Shown here piece by piece: positions 10,034-19,197 of a stretch of 64,000 nucleotides of DNA (the first letter of the stretch is position 1; each line of letters opens with the position of its first letter). Source of the stretch: Pantoea piersonii (GTDB lineage: Bacteria > Pseudomonadota > Gammaproteobacteria > Enterobacterales > Enterobacteriaceae); the NCBI RefSeq assembly GCF_003612015.1, contig NZ_RARB01000007.1, positions 124,562 to 188,561 on the forward strand. The letters run 5' to 3'. Below the pieces are notes generated by a model. The model did not search any database, had not been told where the DNA came from, and saw nothing but the letters and a program-made list of their open reading frames with translations. Both the position numbers and the translations under genes were made by a program.

Positions 10034-10055
10034 AGGGTCGGCGCGCGCCGACCCT
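10034..10055 (+). terminator. Intercistronic hairpin between ugpB and ugpA
   Basis: A perfect 22-base palindrome, AGGGTCGGCGC followed by its complement, with no long T-run after it. It probably causes partial termination or protects ugpB mRNA, giving more binding protein than permease. Confidence 0.65.
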
Positions 10056-10081
10056 GTTCTCTTTCTCAGACAGAGTACGCT

Positions 10082-10969
10082 ATGTCTTCATCTCGCCCGG
10101 TGTTCCGCACCAGTCTGTTGCCCTATCTGCTGGTGCTGCCGCAGCTGCTGATTACCGCTATCTTTTTCCTCTGGCCCGCGGGCGAAGCCCTGTGGTATTC
10201 GCTGCAGAGCCTTGACCCGTTCGGCATCTCCAGCACCTTTGTCGGCTTCGAAAACTTCAGGCGTCTGTTTCAGGACAGCTACTACCTCGACGCCTTCTGG
10301 ACCACTATCGTCTTCAGCACCCTGGTGACGGTATGCGGCATGGTGCTGTCGCTGCTGCTGGCGGCGCTGGTGGATTACGTTATTCGGCTGCGCAAACTCT
10401 ACCAGACGCTGCTGCTGCTGCCTTACGCGGTGGCGCCCGTGGTCGCGGCGGTGCTGTGGATGTTTCTGTTCAATCCCGGCCTCGGCCTGATTAGCCATCT
10501 CCTTAACCAGCTTGGCTACAACTGGAACTATGCCCAGAACAGCGGCCAGGCGATGTTCCTGATCGTGGTGGCCTCGATCTGGCAGCAGATGAGCTACAAC
10601 TTTTTATTCTTTTTCGCGGCGCTGCAGTCGATTCCGAAATCGCTGGTGGAAGCCGCGGCGATCGACGGCGCCGGTCCGGTGCGGCGCTTCTTCAATCTGT
10701 CGCTGCCGCTGATTACGCCGGTCAGCTTTTTCCTGCTGGTGGTGAACCTGATCTACGCCTTCTTCGACACCTTCCCGGTTATTGACGCCGCGACCGGCGG
10801 CGGTCCGGTGCAGGCGACCACTACGCTTATCTACAAAATTTATCGTGAAGGTTTTACCGGGCTGGATCTCTCCTCTTCGGCGGCCCAGTCGGTAGTGCTG
10901 ATGCTGCTGGTTATCGGCCTGACCGTTATTCAGTTCCGCTTCGTTGAGCGTAAGGTACAGTACCAATGA
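10082..10969 (+). CDS. ugpA: Glycerol-3-phosphate ABC permease UgpA
   Basis: Inner-membrane channel subunit for sn-glycerol-3-phosphate import, 295 residues with six predicted membrane segments. The EAA coupling motif appears as [26 protein letters not shown] in the last third, where it contacts the ATPase UgpC. The gene follows ugpB after 62 bases containing a hairpin. Its stop overlaps the start of ugpE by four bases (ATGA). Confidence 0.96.
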   Translation: MSSSRPVFRTSLLPYLLVLPQLLITAIFFLWPAGEALWYSLQSLDPFGISSTFVGFENFRRLFQDSYYLDAFWTTIVFSTLVTVCGMVLSLLLAALVDYVIRLRKLYQTLLLLPYAVAPVVAAVLWMFLFNPGLGLISHLLNQLGYNWNYAQNSGQAMFLIVVASIWQQMSYNFLFFFAALQSIPKSLVEAAAIDGAGPVRRFFNLSLPLITPVSFFLLVVNLIYAFFDTFPVIDAATGGGPVQATTTLIYKIYREGFTGLDLSSSAAQSVVLMLLVIGLTVIQFRFVERKVQYQ

Positions 10970-11811
10970 TTGAAAACCGTCGCGGGCTGGATATCTTCAG
11001 CCACACGCTGCTGGTGCTGGGCGTGCTCACTATTCTGTTTCCGCTCTACGTCGCCTTTGTCGCCGCCACGCTGGATAACGAAGCGGTCTATCAGGTGCCG
11101 ATGACGCTCATCCCGGGAACCCATCTGTGGGAGAACGTCTCGCGCATCTGGACGCAGGGCGTTAACGGCAGCGGCCCGGCTTTTAGCCTGATGCTGCTTA
11201 ACAGCCTGATCATGGCGTTCGGCATCACCGTCGGCAAGATCACGGTGTCGATGCTCTCCGCTTTTGCACTGGTCTGGTTCCGCTTTCCGCTGCGCACGCT
11301 CTTTTTCTGGCTCATCTTTATCACGCTGATGCTGCCGGTCGAGGTGCGTATCTTTCCGACGGTACAGGTGATTTCCAACCTCAATATGCTCGACAGCTAC
11401 AGCGGTCTGACGCTGCCGCTGATGGCGTCGGCCACGGCGACCTTCCTGTTCCGCCAGTTCTTTATGTCGCTGCCGGACGAGCTAATCGAGGCGGCGCGCA
11501 TCGACGGTGCCAGCGCGATGCGCTTCTTCTGGGATATCGTGCTGCCGCTGTCGAAAACTAACCTCGCGGCGCTTTTCGTTATCACCTTTATTTACGGCTG
11601 GAACCAGTATCTCTGGCCGCTGCTGATCGTCAACGACGCCTCGCTCAGCACCGCGGTAGCGGGGATCAAAAGCATGATCTCTACCAGCGGATCGCCGACG
11701 CAGTGGAACGAAGTCATGGCGGCAATGTTATTAACCCTGATCCCACCGGTGGTGGTGGTGCTGGTCATGCAGCGCGCGTTCGTGCGTGGCCTGGTCGAGA
11801 GCGAGAAATAA
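10966..11811 (+). CDS. ugpE: Glycerol-3-phosphate ABC permease UgpE
   Basis: Second channel subunit of the Ugp importer, 281 residues like the E. coli protein. Six membrane segments and the EAA loop [20 protein letters not shown] are visible. A four-base overlap with ugpA indicates coupled translation; only two bases separate its stop from the ugpC start. Confidence 0.96.
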   Translation: MIENRRGLDIFSHTLLVLGVLTILFPLYVAFVAATLDNEAVYQVPMTLIPGTHLWENVSRIWTQGVNGSGPAFSLMLLNSLIMAFGITVGKITVSMLSAFALVWFRFPLRTLFFWLIFITLMLPVEVRIFPTVQVISNLNMLDSYSGLTLPLMASATATFLFRQFFMSLPDELIEAARIDGASAMRFFWDIVLPLSKTNLAALFVITFIYGWNQYLWPLLIVNDASLSTAVAGIKSMISTSGSPTQWNEVMAAMLLTLIPPVVVVLVMQRAFVRGLVESEK

Positions 11812-11813
11812 GC

Positions 11814-12887
11814 ATGGCAGGCGTAACCCTTCAGGCGGTAACCAAGTCTTACGACGGCAAGAATCAAATCATTCAGCCGCTTAACGTCACCGTTAACGAC
11901 GGCGAATTTATGGTGATGGTCGGTCCCTCCGGCTGCGGCAAATCGACGCTGCTACGCATGGTGGCGGGGCTGGAGCGCGTCACCTCCGGCGATATCTATA
12001 TCGACGACAAGCGCGTCACCCAGATGGAGCCGAAAGATCGCGGCATCGCCATGGTGTTCCAGAACTACGCGCTCTATCCGCATATGACGGTAGAAGAGAA
12101 CATGGCCTACGGGCTGAAGATCCGCGGGATGAGCAAAGAGCATATCCGCCTGCGCGTGCTGGAGGCGGCGCGCAGTCTGGAGCTGGATCAGCTGCTGAGC
12201 CGCCGTCCGCGCGAGCTTTCCGGCGGACAGCGCCAGCGCGTGGCGATGGGACGCGCTATCGTGCGTGAGCCGTCGGTGTTTCTGTTCGACGAGCCGCTCT
12301 CCAACCTGGACGCGCGCCTGCGCGTTCAGATGCGGCTTGAGCTTCAGCAGCTGCATCGCCGTCTGCAAACCACCAGCCTCTATGTGACGCACGATCAGGT
12401 CGAGGCGATGACGCTGGCGCAGCGCGTGATGGTACTGAACAAAGGTTTTGTCGAGCAGATCGGCACGCCGGTAGACATTTATGAGCGTCCCGCCAGCCAG
12501 TTCGTCGCCTCGTTTATCGGCGCGCCGGCGATGAATCTGCTGGTCGGCCAGATTGGCAGCGACGGTACGCGCTTCAATATCGATAACTCGCACTCCCTGC
12601 CGCTCGGCGACAGCAAAGCGAAGTGGGCTAATCGCGCCGTCACGCTCGGCATTCGTCCTGAGCATGTACGGGTCAGCCCGGATGAGCGCGATGGCATTCC
12701 GCTGCGCGTAGAGACGCTGGAGCTGCTCGGCGCGGACAATCTGGCTCACGGGCGCATCGGCGAGACGCCGCTGGTGGTGCGTCTGCCGCACAGCGAGCGG
12801 CCGCAGGCGGGCAGCACGCTGTGGCTGCATCTGCCGTCGGATGCGTTACACTATTTCGATTCAACTACCGAAAAGCGTCTGGAATGA
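11814..12887 (+). CDS. ugpC: Glycerol-3-phosphate ABC ATPase UgpC
   Basis: ATPase of the Ugp importer, MalK-type, 357 residues. Motifs are Walker [10 protein letters not shown]-loop [11 protein letters not shown], signature [15 protein letters not shown], Walker [13 protein letters not shown] and H-loop YVTHDQ. A C-terminal regulatory TOBE/OB domain follows (LGIRPEHV). I chose the ATG at 11814 because the product then begins [15 protein letters not shown] as in E. coli. Longer in-frame starts at 11703 and beyond lie inside ugpE. It overlaps ugpQ by four bases. Confidence 0.96.
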   Translation: MAGVTLQAVTKSYDGKNQIIQPLNVTVNDGEFMVMVGPSGCGKSTLLRMVAGLERVTSGDIYIDDKRVTQMEPKDRGIAMVFQNYALYPHMTVEENMAYGLKIRGMSKEHIRLRVLEAARSLELDQLLSRRPRELSGGQRQRVAMGRAIVREPSVFLFDEPLSNLDARLRVQMRLELQQLHRRLQTTSLYVTHDQVEAMTLAQRVMVLNKGFVEQIGTPVDIYERPASQFVASFIGAPAMNLLVGQIGSDGTRFNIDNSHSLPLGDSKAKWANRAVTLGIRPEHVRVSPDERDGIPLRVETLELLGADNLAHGRIGETPLVVRLPHSERPQAGSTLWLHLPSDALHYFDSTTEKRLE

Positions 12888-13627
12888 ACACACACAGCTG
12901 GCCCTATCCTCATATCGTCGCCCATCGCGGCGGCGGCAAACTGGCCCCGGAAAATACCCTGGCGGCGATCGACGTCGGCGCGGAGCTGGGTCATACCATG
13001 ATCGAGTTCGATGCTAAGCTGTCGCAGGATAAACAGATTTTCCTGCTGCACGACGATACGCTCGATCGCACCAGCAACGGCTGGGGCGTAGCGGGCGATC
13101 TGCCGTGGGAAAAACTGGCGCAGCTCGACGCGGGCAGCTGGTTCGGCAAGGCGTTTGACGGGGAACCGCTGGCGCTGCTTCCTGACGTCGCGGCGCGCTG
13201 TCGGCAGCATGCCATGATGGCGAATATTGAAATCAAACCCACTACCGGCAGCGAAGCGGAAACCGGCCGCGCCATCGCTCATGCGGCGAAGCGTTTGTGG
13301 CAGGGGATGACTGCGCCGCTGCTGTCGTCGTTCTCTTATGAGGCGCTGGAGGCGGCAATGCAGGCGGAGCCCGACTTGCCGCGTGGCCTGCTGCTGGATG
13401 AGTGGGATGAGGAGTGGCAAACAAAAACCGCGGCGCTCGCCTGTGTCTCAATTCACCTTAACCATAAGCTGCTCGACGCAGAGCGCGTCTCGGCGCTGAA
13501 GGCCGCCGGTCTGCATATTCTGGTCTACACGGTGAACGATCCTGACCGGGCGCGTACGCTGCTGGAATGGGGCGTTGACGCCATCTGCACCGATCGCATC
13601 GACATCATCGGCCCCGACTTCCGTTAA
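12884..13627 (+). CDS. ugpQ: Cytoplasmic glycerophosphodiester phosphodiesterase UgpQ
   Basis: Hydrolyses glycerophosphodiesters entering through UgpBAEC to glycerol-3-phosphate plus the alcohol. The 247-residue product has no signal peptide and carries the GDPD-family motifs [16 protein letters not shown] (catalytic His and substrate-binding Arg and Glu), [22 protein letters not shown] and NIEIKP. The ATG at 12884 overlaps the ugpC stop. Its stop codon shares the bases TTAA with the stop of the convergent yhhA, so there is no intergenic terminator. Confidence 0.96.
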   Translation: MNTHSWPYPHIVAHRGGGKLAPENTLAAIDVGAELGHTMIEFDAKLSQDKQIFLLHDDTLDRTSNGWGVAGDLPWEKLAQLDAGSWFGKAFDGEPLALLPDVAARCRQHAMMANIEIKPTTGSEAETGRAIAHAAKRLWQGMTAPLLSSFSYEALEAAMQAEPDLPRGLLLDEWDEEWQTKTAALACVSIHLNHKLLDAERVSALKAAGLHILVYTVNDPDRARTLLEWGVDAICTDRIDIIGPDFR

Positions 13628-13902
13628 TTACGGTTCTGCTGCTGTCCCGGCTGCGCATTAATCACGCGCTGCTGGGCGCTGCTCCGCTGCTCCTGTAGTT
13701 TCCGCTGTATCTGCTGCGTCTGCTGCTGCTGATCCTGCTGCAGTTTGCCCTGCTGTTGCTGCTGCTGGATTTGCATCTGCGTCTGCATACGCTGCTGGCT
13801 CGGGTTGTAGCCCGGCTGATTAGGTTGATTAGTATTGTTCAGCATATTAGCCATACCGCTAAGCGGCAGCAGTGCGGCAAAAACGATTAACCATTTTTTC
13901 AT
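13624..13902 (-). CDS. yhhA: YhhA-like Gln-rich exported protein (DUF2756)
   Basis: A small protein of 92 residues with a signal peptide ([18 protein letters not shown]). The mature part is dominated by Gln, with runs of five to six Gln and QQ-containing repeats, then [18 protein letters not shown]. Such composition suggests a coiled or low-complexity periplasmic protein. Position between ugpQ and ggt matches E. coli yhhA, whose product is longer. No biochemical function is known to me. The start at 13902 follows GAAG upstream; an ATG at 13947 would place 15 non-signal residues first. Confidence 0.8.
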   Translation of the reverse strand: MKKWLIVFAALLPLSGMANMLNNTNQPNQPGYNPSQQRMQTQMQIQQQQQQGKLQQDQQQQTQQIQRKLQEQRSSAQQRVINAQPGQQQNRN

Positions 13903-14088
13903 GTAACTTCCTCCGTCAGGCGGCCTTAACGGCATCTGATCTGCCATGGCCGCAGCTATAAGTTTAGCAACCTCACAAACTTCTCTCCCAGGAACGCACC
14001 GAATTTGACTTAGATGTTATTTTTTAGTTGTTCTTGTAAAGACTTGCCTGCGTGATAACAAATGTAAATAACTGAAAAGGGTAGAGGG

Positions 14089-15843
14089 ATGATGATGATG
14101 CGAGGAAATATACGCCAGCTTGGCTGGGCTGTGATGATGAGTTTAACGGTAGTCAGCGTCGCCGATGCCGCGCCTGCCAGCGCGCCGCCCGTCTCCTATG
14201 GCGTCGAGGATGATACCTTTCATCCGGTCAGAGCGCAGCACGGCATGGTCGCCTCGGTTGATGCGCTGGCGACGCAGGTGGGCGTGGATATCCTGCGGCA
14301 GGGCGGCAATGCGGTGGACGCCGCCGTCGCTGTCGGCTTCGCGCTGGCGGTTACCCACCCGCAGGCGGGTAATCTCGGCGGCGGCGGCTTTATGCTGCTG
14401 CGCACCGCTTCCGGTCGCGCCACCTCTATCGATTTCCGTGAAATGGCGCCGGCCCGCGCCTCACGCGATATGTTCCTCGACAAGCAGGGCAACGCCGACA
14501 GCAAGCTGTCGCTGACGTCGCACCTCGCTTCCGGCACGCCGGGCAGCGTAGCGGGCTTTGCGCTGGCGGCGCAAAAATATGGCACGCTGCCGCTCAGCAC
14601 GCTGCTGGCCCCGGCGATTAAGCTGGCGCGCGACGGCTATATCGTCAACGACGCGCTGGCGGACGATCTGAAAACCTACGGCAAAGAGGTGCTGCTCGCT
14701 CATCCCAACAGTAAAGCTATCTTCTTCAAACCTGATGGCACCCCGTGGCAGACAGGCGATCGTCTGGTGCAAAAAAACCTCGCCCACAGTCTGCAGCTGA
14801 TTGCGCAGCAGGGGCCGGACGCTTTTTATAAGGGCGAAATCGCTGACGAGATCGCCGGTGAGATGGCGCAGCACGGCGGGTTGATCGGCAAAGCGGATCT
14901 GGCGGCCTACCGCGCCGTCGAGCGTAAGCCCGTCAGCGGCACTTATCGCGGCTATGAGGTCTTTTCAATGCCGCCGCCCTCATCGGGCGGGATCCATATT
15001 GTGCAGATCCTTAATATCCTGGAAAATTTCGATCTGGCGAAAATGGGCTTTGGCAGCGCCGACGCGATGCAGGTTATCGCCGAAGCGGAGAAGTACGCCT
15101 ATGCTGACCGCTCGGAGTACCTCGGCGATCCCGATTTTGTAAAGGTGCCCTGGCAGGCGCTGACCAGCAAAGCCTACGCAAAGTCGATCGCGCAGCAGAT
15201 TGACGTGGCGAAAGCGCGTCCGTCGAGCGAGATCAAGCCCGGCAAGCTGGAGCCTTATGAGAGCAACCAGACCACGCACTTCTCGGTGGTAGACAAGCAG
15301 GGCACGGCAGTAGCGGTAACTTACACCCTTAACACCAATTTCGGCAGCGGCATCGTGGCGGGTAACAGCGGCATTCTGCTGAATAATGAGATGGATGACT
15401 TCTCCGCGAAGCCGGGTACGCCGAACGTTTACGGCTTAGTCGGTGGCGAAGCGAACGCGGTGCAGCCTGCCAAGCGTCCGCTCTCTTCGATGTCGCCGAC
15501 CATTGTGGCGAAAGGGGGTAAAACCTGGCTGGTCACCGGCAGTCCGGGGGGCAGCCGCATTATTACCACCGTGCTGCAAATGGTGGTGAACAGTGTCGAT
15601 TTCGGGATGAACGTCGCGGAAGCGACTAGTGCGCCGCGCTTCCATCATCAGTGGCTGCCGGATCAGCTGCGCGTTGAGAAAGGGTTCAGCCCCGATACGC
15701 TGCGTTTGCTGGAGAATAAGGGTCAGCATGTGAAGGTGCTGCCTGCGATGGGCAGTACGCAGAGCATTATGATTGGGCCGGACGGCACGCTGTATGGCGC
15801 ATCGGACCCGCGTACCCCGGGAGATTTGAGCGCCGGCTATTAA
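14089..15843 (+). CDS. ggt: Periplasmic gamma-glutamyltranspeptidase
   Basis: Cleaves gamma-glutamyl bonds of glutathione and transfers or hydrolyses the glutamyl group in the periplasm. The 584-residue precursor has an N-terminal signal peptide ending near VADA and is an N-terminal nucleophile hydrolase that self-cleaves. The catalytic Thr395 begins the small subunit within YESNQTTHFSVV. The oxyanion-hole segment GSPGGSRI and substrate-binding RPLSSMSP are present. Start choice: several consecutive ATGs occur; the first at 14089 follows TAGAGGG. A terminator follows immediately. Confidence 0.97.
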   Translation: MMMMRGNIRQLGWAVMMSLTVVSVADAAPASAPPVSYGVEDDTFHPVRAQHGMVASVDALATQVGVDILRQGGNAVDAAVAVGFALAVTHPQAGNLGGGGFMLLRTASGRATSIDFREMAPARASRDMFLDKQGNADSKLSLTSHLASGTPGSVAGFALAAQKYGTLPLSTLLAPAIKLARDGYIVNDALADDLKTYGKEVLLAHPNSKAIFFKPDGTPWQTGDRLVQKNLAHSLQLIAQQGPDAFYKGEIADEIAGEMAQHGGLIGKADLAAYRAVERKPVSGTYRGYEVFSMPPPSSGGIHIVQILNILENFDLAKMGFGSADAMQVIAEAEKYAYADRSEYLGDPDFVKVPWQALTSKAYAKSIAQQIDVAKARPSSEIKPGKLEPYESNQTTHFSVVDKQGTAVAVTYTLNTNFGSGIVAGNSGILLNNEMDDFSAKPGTPNVYGLVGGEANAVQPAKRPLSSMSPTIVAKGGKTWLVTGSPGGSRIITTVLQMVVNSVDFGMNVAEATSAPRFHHQWLPDQLRVEKGFSPDTLRLLENKGQHVKVLPAMGSTQSIMIGPDGTLYGASDPRTPGDLSAGY

Positions 15844-15856
15844 GCCAGAGAAACAG

Positions 15857-15884
15857 ACGGGGCCAGCGGTCTGGCCCCGTTTTC
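15857..15884. terminator. Terminator between ggt and yhhY
   Basis: ACGGGGCCAG (15857-15866) and CTGGCCCCGT (15871-15880) form a 10-base-pair stem with a CGGT loop followed by TTTT. It serves ggt and touches the stop of the convergent yhhY. Confidence 0.9.
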
Positions 15885-16375
15885 TATTTCAGCCGCGCCA
15901 TATAGTGCGTATCGATCATTTCGCCCTGCCGCATAGCATATCCCTTCGCCGTCCCCTCGATTTCAAAACCGAAATGGCGATACAAAGCGATGGCGGCAGG
16001 GTTGTCGGCAAACACCGTCAGCTCCATGCGCGTGACCTGTAGCCAGTTATCACAGAGATCCACCGCCGCGCCGAGCAGCGCTTTGCCGACGCCGCGGTTG
16101 CGATAATCCTGATCGACCCCCATGCCCAGGGTGGCGCAGTGGCGGCGGCGCGCCGTGGCGATGACCTCCAGCGTCAGCTGTCCGACAACTTTTCCTTCAA
16201 TGCAGGCGACCAGCGAATGTCCCGTCGGAGAAAGATGATTTAGCCGCTCCTGCCATTTTTGCAGCGAAGGCAGCGGGAGCTGTAGCGTATTCGCCATGGT
16301 GTCCGGCTGACTGTAGATATGCAGCAGGGCGGCGGCATCATCAGGCGCTACGTGTCGAACAACAATCTCGCTCAT
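15884..16375 (-). CDS. yhhY: GNAT N-acetyltransferase YhhY
   Basis: Acetyltransferase of the GNAT superfamily; the E. coli protein acetylates some free amino acids and aminoacyl-nucleotide antibiotics. The 163-residue product begins MSEIVVRHVAPDD and carries the acetyl-CoA loop motif DYRNRGVGKALL (about residues 93-104). The C-terminal block is NPAAIALYRHFGFEIEGT. The start at 16375 is supported by an AAGGAG ribosome site eight bases upstream on the minus strand; an earlier start at 16438 would add 21 residues without homology. RyhB lies divergently upstream, as in E. coli. Confidence 0.92.
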   Translation of the reverse strand: MSEIVVRHVAPDDAAALLHIYSQPDTMANTLQLPLPSLQKWQERLNHLSPTGHSLVACIEGKVVGQLTLEVIATARRRHCATLGMGVDQDYRNRGVGKALLGAAVDLCDNWLQVTRMELTVFADNPAAIALYRHFGFEIEGTAKGYAMRQGEMIDTHYMARLK

Positions 16376-16458
16376 CTTCTTGCTCCTTGTGTGGGCGGAA
16401 AACCCTTCAAACATCAAGGAAACCTTATTAATAATCAACAGAAAAGATCATAAAAGGC

Positions 16459-16488
16459 TTTACAGACGCGAATGATAATGATTATTAT
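16459..16488 (+). promoter_or_regulatory. Promoter of ryhB
   Basis: TTTACA (16459-16464) and TATTAT (16483-16488) are spaced by 18 bases and overlap the Fur box, so Fur would block RNA polymerase directly. Confidence 0.65.
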
Positions 16489-16492
16489 TGCG
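16474..16492 (+). promoter_or_regulatory. Fur box over the ryhB promoter
   Basis: GATAATGATTATTATTGC matches most positions of the 19-base Fur consensus (GATAAT repeats). It covers the -10 region of the RyhB gene, in keeping with Fur-Fe(II) repression of RyhB. Confidence 0.85.
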
Positions 16493-16588
16493 ATGCGTTC
16501 TCGGGGCGTCGCCAGACAAACCGGAAAGCACGACATTGCTCACATTGCTTCCAGTATTTTTTAGCCAGCCGGGTGCTGGCTTTTTTTT
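16490..16588 (+). ncRNA. ryhB: Iron-responsive small RNA RyhB
   Basis: Hfq-dependent small RNA made in iron starvation that represses mRNAs for iron-using proteins. The seed region AAAGCACGACATTGCTCACA followed by TTGCTTCCAG (about 16534-16563) matches E. coli RyhB, as does the terminator AGCCAGC-loop-GCTGGCT followed by T8 (16563-16588). The 5' third differs from the E. coli sequence and is slightly longer. The location divergent from yhhY and upstream of yhhW is also that of E. coli ryhB, and a Fur box covers the promoter. The 5' end is approximate within a few bases. Confidence 0.93.
16563..16588 (+). terminator. Rho-independent terminator of RyhB
   Basis: AGCCAGC, a five-base loop CGGGT and GCTGGCT followed by eight T residues. 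The T-run also forms the Hfq-binding 3' tail. Confidence 0.92.
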
Positions 16589-16640
16589 ATCCCGCTTTCC
16601 TGTTAGCTCATTCAGCAGCGCTCACCATCCTCTCTGCGCT

Positions 16641-16659
16641 TGTTCACTATTTTTGAACA
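16641..16659. promoter_or_regulatory. Dyad TGTTCA-N7-TGAACA upstream of yhhW
   Basis: A perfect 6-base inverted repeat with a 7-base A/T-rich spacer, 77 bases before the yhhW start. It looks like an operator for a dimeric regulator. The regulator is unknown; it does not match the GntR operator found upstream of gntK. Confidence 0.4.
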
Positions 16660-16735
16660 GAGGCGTGAAGTTTTTCAGCTATCAATAGGTTCGGCTCAGG
16701 TTCAAACTGTTTTAAAACATTGAGGAGAACTGAAC

Positions 16736-17431
16736 ATGATCTACTTACGCAAAGCAGAAGAACGCGGCCACGCTAACCACGGCTGGCTTGATAGCTGGCA
16801 CACTTTCTCTTTCGCCAGCTATCACGATGCGAATTTTATGGGCTTCTCGGCGCTGCGCGTCATTAACGAAGATATCGTTGCTGCCGGGCAGGGCTTCGGC
16901 ACTCATCCCCATAAAGATATGGAGATCCTGACCTACGTGCTTTCCGGCACCGTAGAGCATCAGGACAGCATGGGGAATAAAGAGCAGATCCCGGCAGGGG
17001 AATTTCAGATCATGAGCGCGGGCACCGGCGTGCGTCACTCTGAGTACAACGCCAGCAGCAGCGACCCGCTGCACCTTTATCAAATCTGGATTATTCCAGA
17101 GCGCACTGGCATTGAGCCGCGTTACGCTCAGCGCCGTTTTCCCGACGTAAAAGGCCGCCAGTTTGTGCTGACGCCGGACGCGCGCGAAGGCTCGCTGAAG
17201 GTCTATCAGGATATGACACTGTCGCGCTGGGTATTCAGCGCGGGCGAAAGAGATGCCGTCGAGATTGAAACGGGACGCCGCGTCTGGATTCAGGTCGTCA
17301 AAGGCGATATCCGCGTCAACGGCGAAACCGCCGGCGTCAGCGACGCTTTTGCCATCTGGGATGAAGCCAGCCTGACGATTGAGGCCAGCAGCGACGCGGA
17401 AGTGCTGCTGTTCGATCTGCCGCCGGTCTAA
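16736..17431 (+). CDS. yhhW: Pirin family protein YhhW (quercetin 2,3-dioxygenase type)
   Basis: Cupin-fold metalloprotein of the pirin family; E. coli YhhW shows quercetin 2,3-dioxygenase activity, with unknown natural substrate. The 231-residue protein has the metal ligands His57 and His59 (THPHKDMEILTYV), His101 and Glu103 (RHSEYN), matching E. coli numbering exactly. The start follows TTGAGGAGAAC, a good ribosome site. It is followed by gntR in the same direction, separated by a short hairpin. A dyad upstream may be its operator. Confidence 0.94.
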   Translation: MIYLRKAEERGHANHGWLDSWHTFSFASYHDANFMGFSALRVINEDIVAAGQGFGTHPHKDMEILTYVLSGTVEHQDSMGNKEQIPAGEFQIMSAGTGVRHSEYNASSSDPLHLYQIWIIPERTGIEPRYAQRRFPDVKGRQFVLTPDAREGSLKVYQDMTLSRWVFSAGERDAVEIETGRRVWIQVVKGDIRVNGETAGVSDAFAIWDEASLTIEASSDAEVLLFDLPPV

Positions 17432-17440
17432 GCGGTGACG

Positions 17441-17460
17441 GGGCGCGCACTGTCGCGCCC
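17441..17460 (+). terminator. Hairpin after yhhW
   Basis: GGGCGCG and CGCGCCC pair with a six-base loop, without a clear T-run. It may be a weak terminator between yhhW and gntR. Confidence 0.45.
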
Positions 17461-17523
17461 TGCTTACAAATCTGCGGCCGAATAGTGATAGACTCGTCGT
17501 AATTGTGACCCTGGGCGCTTACG

Positions 17524-18519
17524 ATGAAGAAAAAAAGACCGGTATTACAGGACGTTGCCGATCGTGTCGGCGTAACGAAAATGACCGTCAGCCGCTACCT
17601 GCGCAATCCTGAGCAGGTTTCTGCGCCGCTGCGCGACAAGATCGCCGTCGCGCTTGATGAGCTGGGCTACATACCCAATCGCGCGCCGGATATGCTCTCT
17701 AACGCCACCAGCCGCGCCATCGGCGTGCTGCTGCCTTCGCTGACCAATCAGGTTTTCTCCGACGTTCTGCGCGGCATCGAAGCGGTGACGGATGAAGCGG
17801 GCTACCAGACGCTGGTCGCCCATTTCGGCTACAGTCCGCAAAAAGAGGAGCTACAGCTGCGTTCGCTGCTGGGCTGGAACATCGACGGCGTGATCCTGAC
17901 CGAGCGCACCCATACGCCTGCCACGCTGCGCATGCTGGAAGTGGCCGGTATTCCGGTGATTGAGATGATGGACAGCGTATCGCCCTGCCTTGATATGGCG
18001 GTGGGATTCGATAACGTCGAAGCGGCGCGCCAGATGACTCACGCCATACTGAGCAAAGGACATCGCCATACGGTCTATTTGGGGGCGCGTCTCGATGAGC
18101 GTACCCTGCAGAAACAGCAGGGCTATGAGAAAGCGATGCGCGAAGCGGGGCTGGAACCGCGTAGCGTGATGATGGAAGAGGCCTCCTCTTTCAGCGCGGG
18201 CGGTATGTTGCTGTGCGAGGCGCAGCGTCGCTATCCGCAAACCGACAGCCTGTTCTGCACCAACGACGACCTGGCCGTCGGCGCCATGTTCGAATGCCAG
18301 CGCCAGGGATTAAAAGTGCCGACGCAAATGGCGATCGCCGGATTTCACGGCCATGATATTAGTCAGGTGGTGACGCCGAAGCTGGCCACCGTCCTGACGC
18401 CGCGCGAACGCATGGGACGTGAAGCGGCCGCCATGCTGCTGGCGCGCATCAGCGGTGATTTCAGCGTCTCCGCGCCGCTGGATATTGGTTTTGCTATTAG
18501 CGAAGGCGGCAGCATCTGA
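17524..18519 (+). CDS. gntR: Gluconate operon repressor GntR (LacI family)
   Basis: LacI/GalR-type repressor that controls gluconate genes and is released by gluconate. The 331-residue protein has an N-terminal helix-turn-helix (VLQDVADRVGVTKMTVSRYL) and a hinge helix around PNRAPDMLSN. A periplasmic-binding-protein-like effector domain ends with AIAGFHGHDISQ and the PREAMGREAA-like segment typical of the family. It lies immediately upstream of gntKU, and a matching operator is found before gntK. It is probably transcribed from its own weak promoter. Confidence 0.95.
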   Translation: MKKKRPVLQDVADRVGVTKMTVSRYLRNPEQVSAPLRDKIAVALDELGYIPNRAPDMLSNATSRAIGVLLPSLTNQVFSDVLRGIEAVTDEAGYQTLVAHFGYSPQKEELQLRSLLGWNIDGVILTERTHTPATLRMLEVAGIPVIEMMDSVSPCLDMAVGFDNVEAARQMTHAILSKGHRHTVYLGARLDERTLQKQQGYEKAMREAGLEPRSVMMEEASSFSAGGMLLCEAQRRYPQTDSLFCTNDDLAVGAMFECQRQGLKVPTQMAIAGFHGHDISQVVTPKLATVLTPRERMGREAAAMLLARISGDFSVSAPLDIGFAISEGGSI

Positions 18520-18531
18520 ATCTGGCGTTTT

Positions 18532-18547
18532 TATGAGTCAGCTCACA
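18532..18547 (+). promoter_or_regulatory. CRP site upstream of gntK
   Basis: TATGA-N6-TCACA matches 9 of 10 conserved positions of the CRP half-sites. It lies between gntR and gntK, where cAMP-CRP activation of gntKU is known in E. coli. Confidence 0.55.
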
Positions 18548-18614
18548 CTTTCGTGCTTTTCCGGCTAAACAGGGTTGCCAGTCCGTAATGTGCTTAACAC
18601 AATGGCAACCACTA

Positions 18615-18630
18615 TTGTTATCGGTAACAT
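18615..18630. promoter_or_regulatory. GntR operator upstream of gntK
   Basis: TTGTTATCGGTAACAT is nearly palindromic and its complement ATGTTACCGATAACAA fits the known GntR operator pattern ATGTTA-N4-TAACAT. It lies 29 bases before the gntK start, a position suited to repression. Confidence 0.8.
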
Positions 18631-18658
18631 TGGCGAATTTACCTGCCGGAGCAGAAAA

Positions 18659-19195
18659 ATGACCACTCAATCCTCGTCTCATCATGTCTTTATTTTGATG
18701 GGCGTTTCAGGCAGCGGTAAATCCGTTGTCGCTAATCAGGTTTCTCACCAGCTCAATACCGCTTTTCTCGACGGCGATTTTCTCCATCCGCGCGCCAATA
18801 TTTTAAAAATGGCCGAAGGTCATCCGCTGGACGACAACGATCGACAGCCGTGGCTGCAGGCGCTCAATGACGCTGCGTTCGCCATGCAGCGTACGCAGGC
18901 AATCTCCATTATCGTCTGCTCCGCGCTGAAAAAGCGTTACCGCGACATCCTGCGTCAGGGCAATGACAATCTGCGCTTTATCTACCTCAAGGGCGATTTC
19001 GACACTATCGAGTCACGCCTGAAGGCGCGTAAGGGCCACTTCTTTAAACCCCAAATGCTGGTGACGCAGTTCGCCACGCTGGAAGAGCCGGGCGCTGACG
19101 AGCCGGACGTGCTGACGGTGGATATCAATCATTCCGTTGACGAGGTTGTTGCGGCTACGGTTGCGGCTATCGGGAAAGCCATCAACAAGGGTTAG
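18659..19195 (+). CDS. gntK: Thermoresistant gluconate kinase GntK
   Basis: Phosphorylates gluconate to 6-phosphogluconate, feeding the Entner-Doudoroff and pentose phosphate pathways. The 178-residue product has the P-loop LMGVSGSGKSVVA near residue 15. It also has the family block FLDGDFLHPRANILKM, the segment CSALKKRYRDILR and the lid KARKGHFFKPQML. The ATG at 18659 aligns with E. coli GntK; the upstream in-frame ATG at 18575 is excluded because the GntR operator lies downstream of it. gntU starts two bases after its stop. Confidence 0.95.
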   Translation: MTTQSSSHHVFILMGVSGSGKSVVANQVSHQLNTAFLDGDFLHPRANILKMAEGHPLDDNDRQPWLQALNDAAFAMQRTQAISIIVCSALKKRYRDILRQGNDNLRFIYLKGDFDTIESRLKARKGHFFKPQMLVTQFATLEEPGADEPDVLTVDINHSVDEVVAATVAAIGKAINKG

Positions 19196-19197
19196 TC

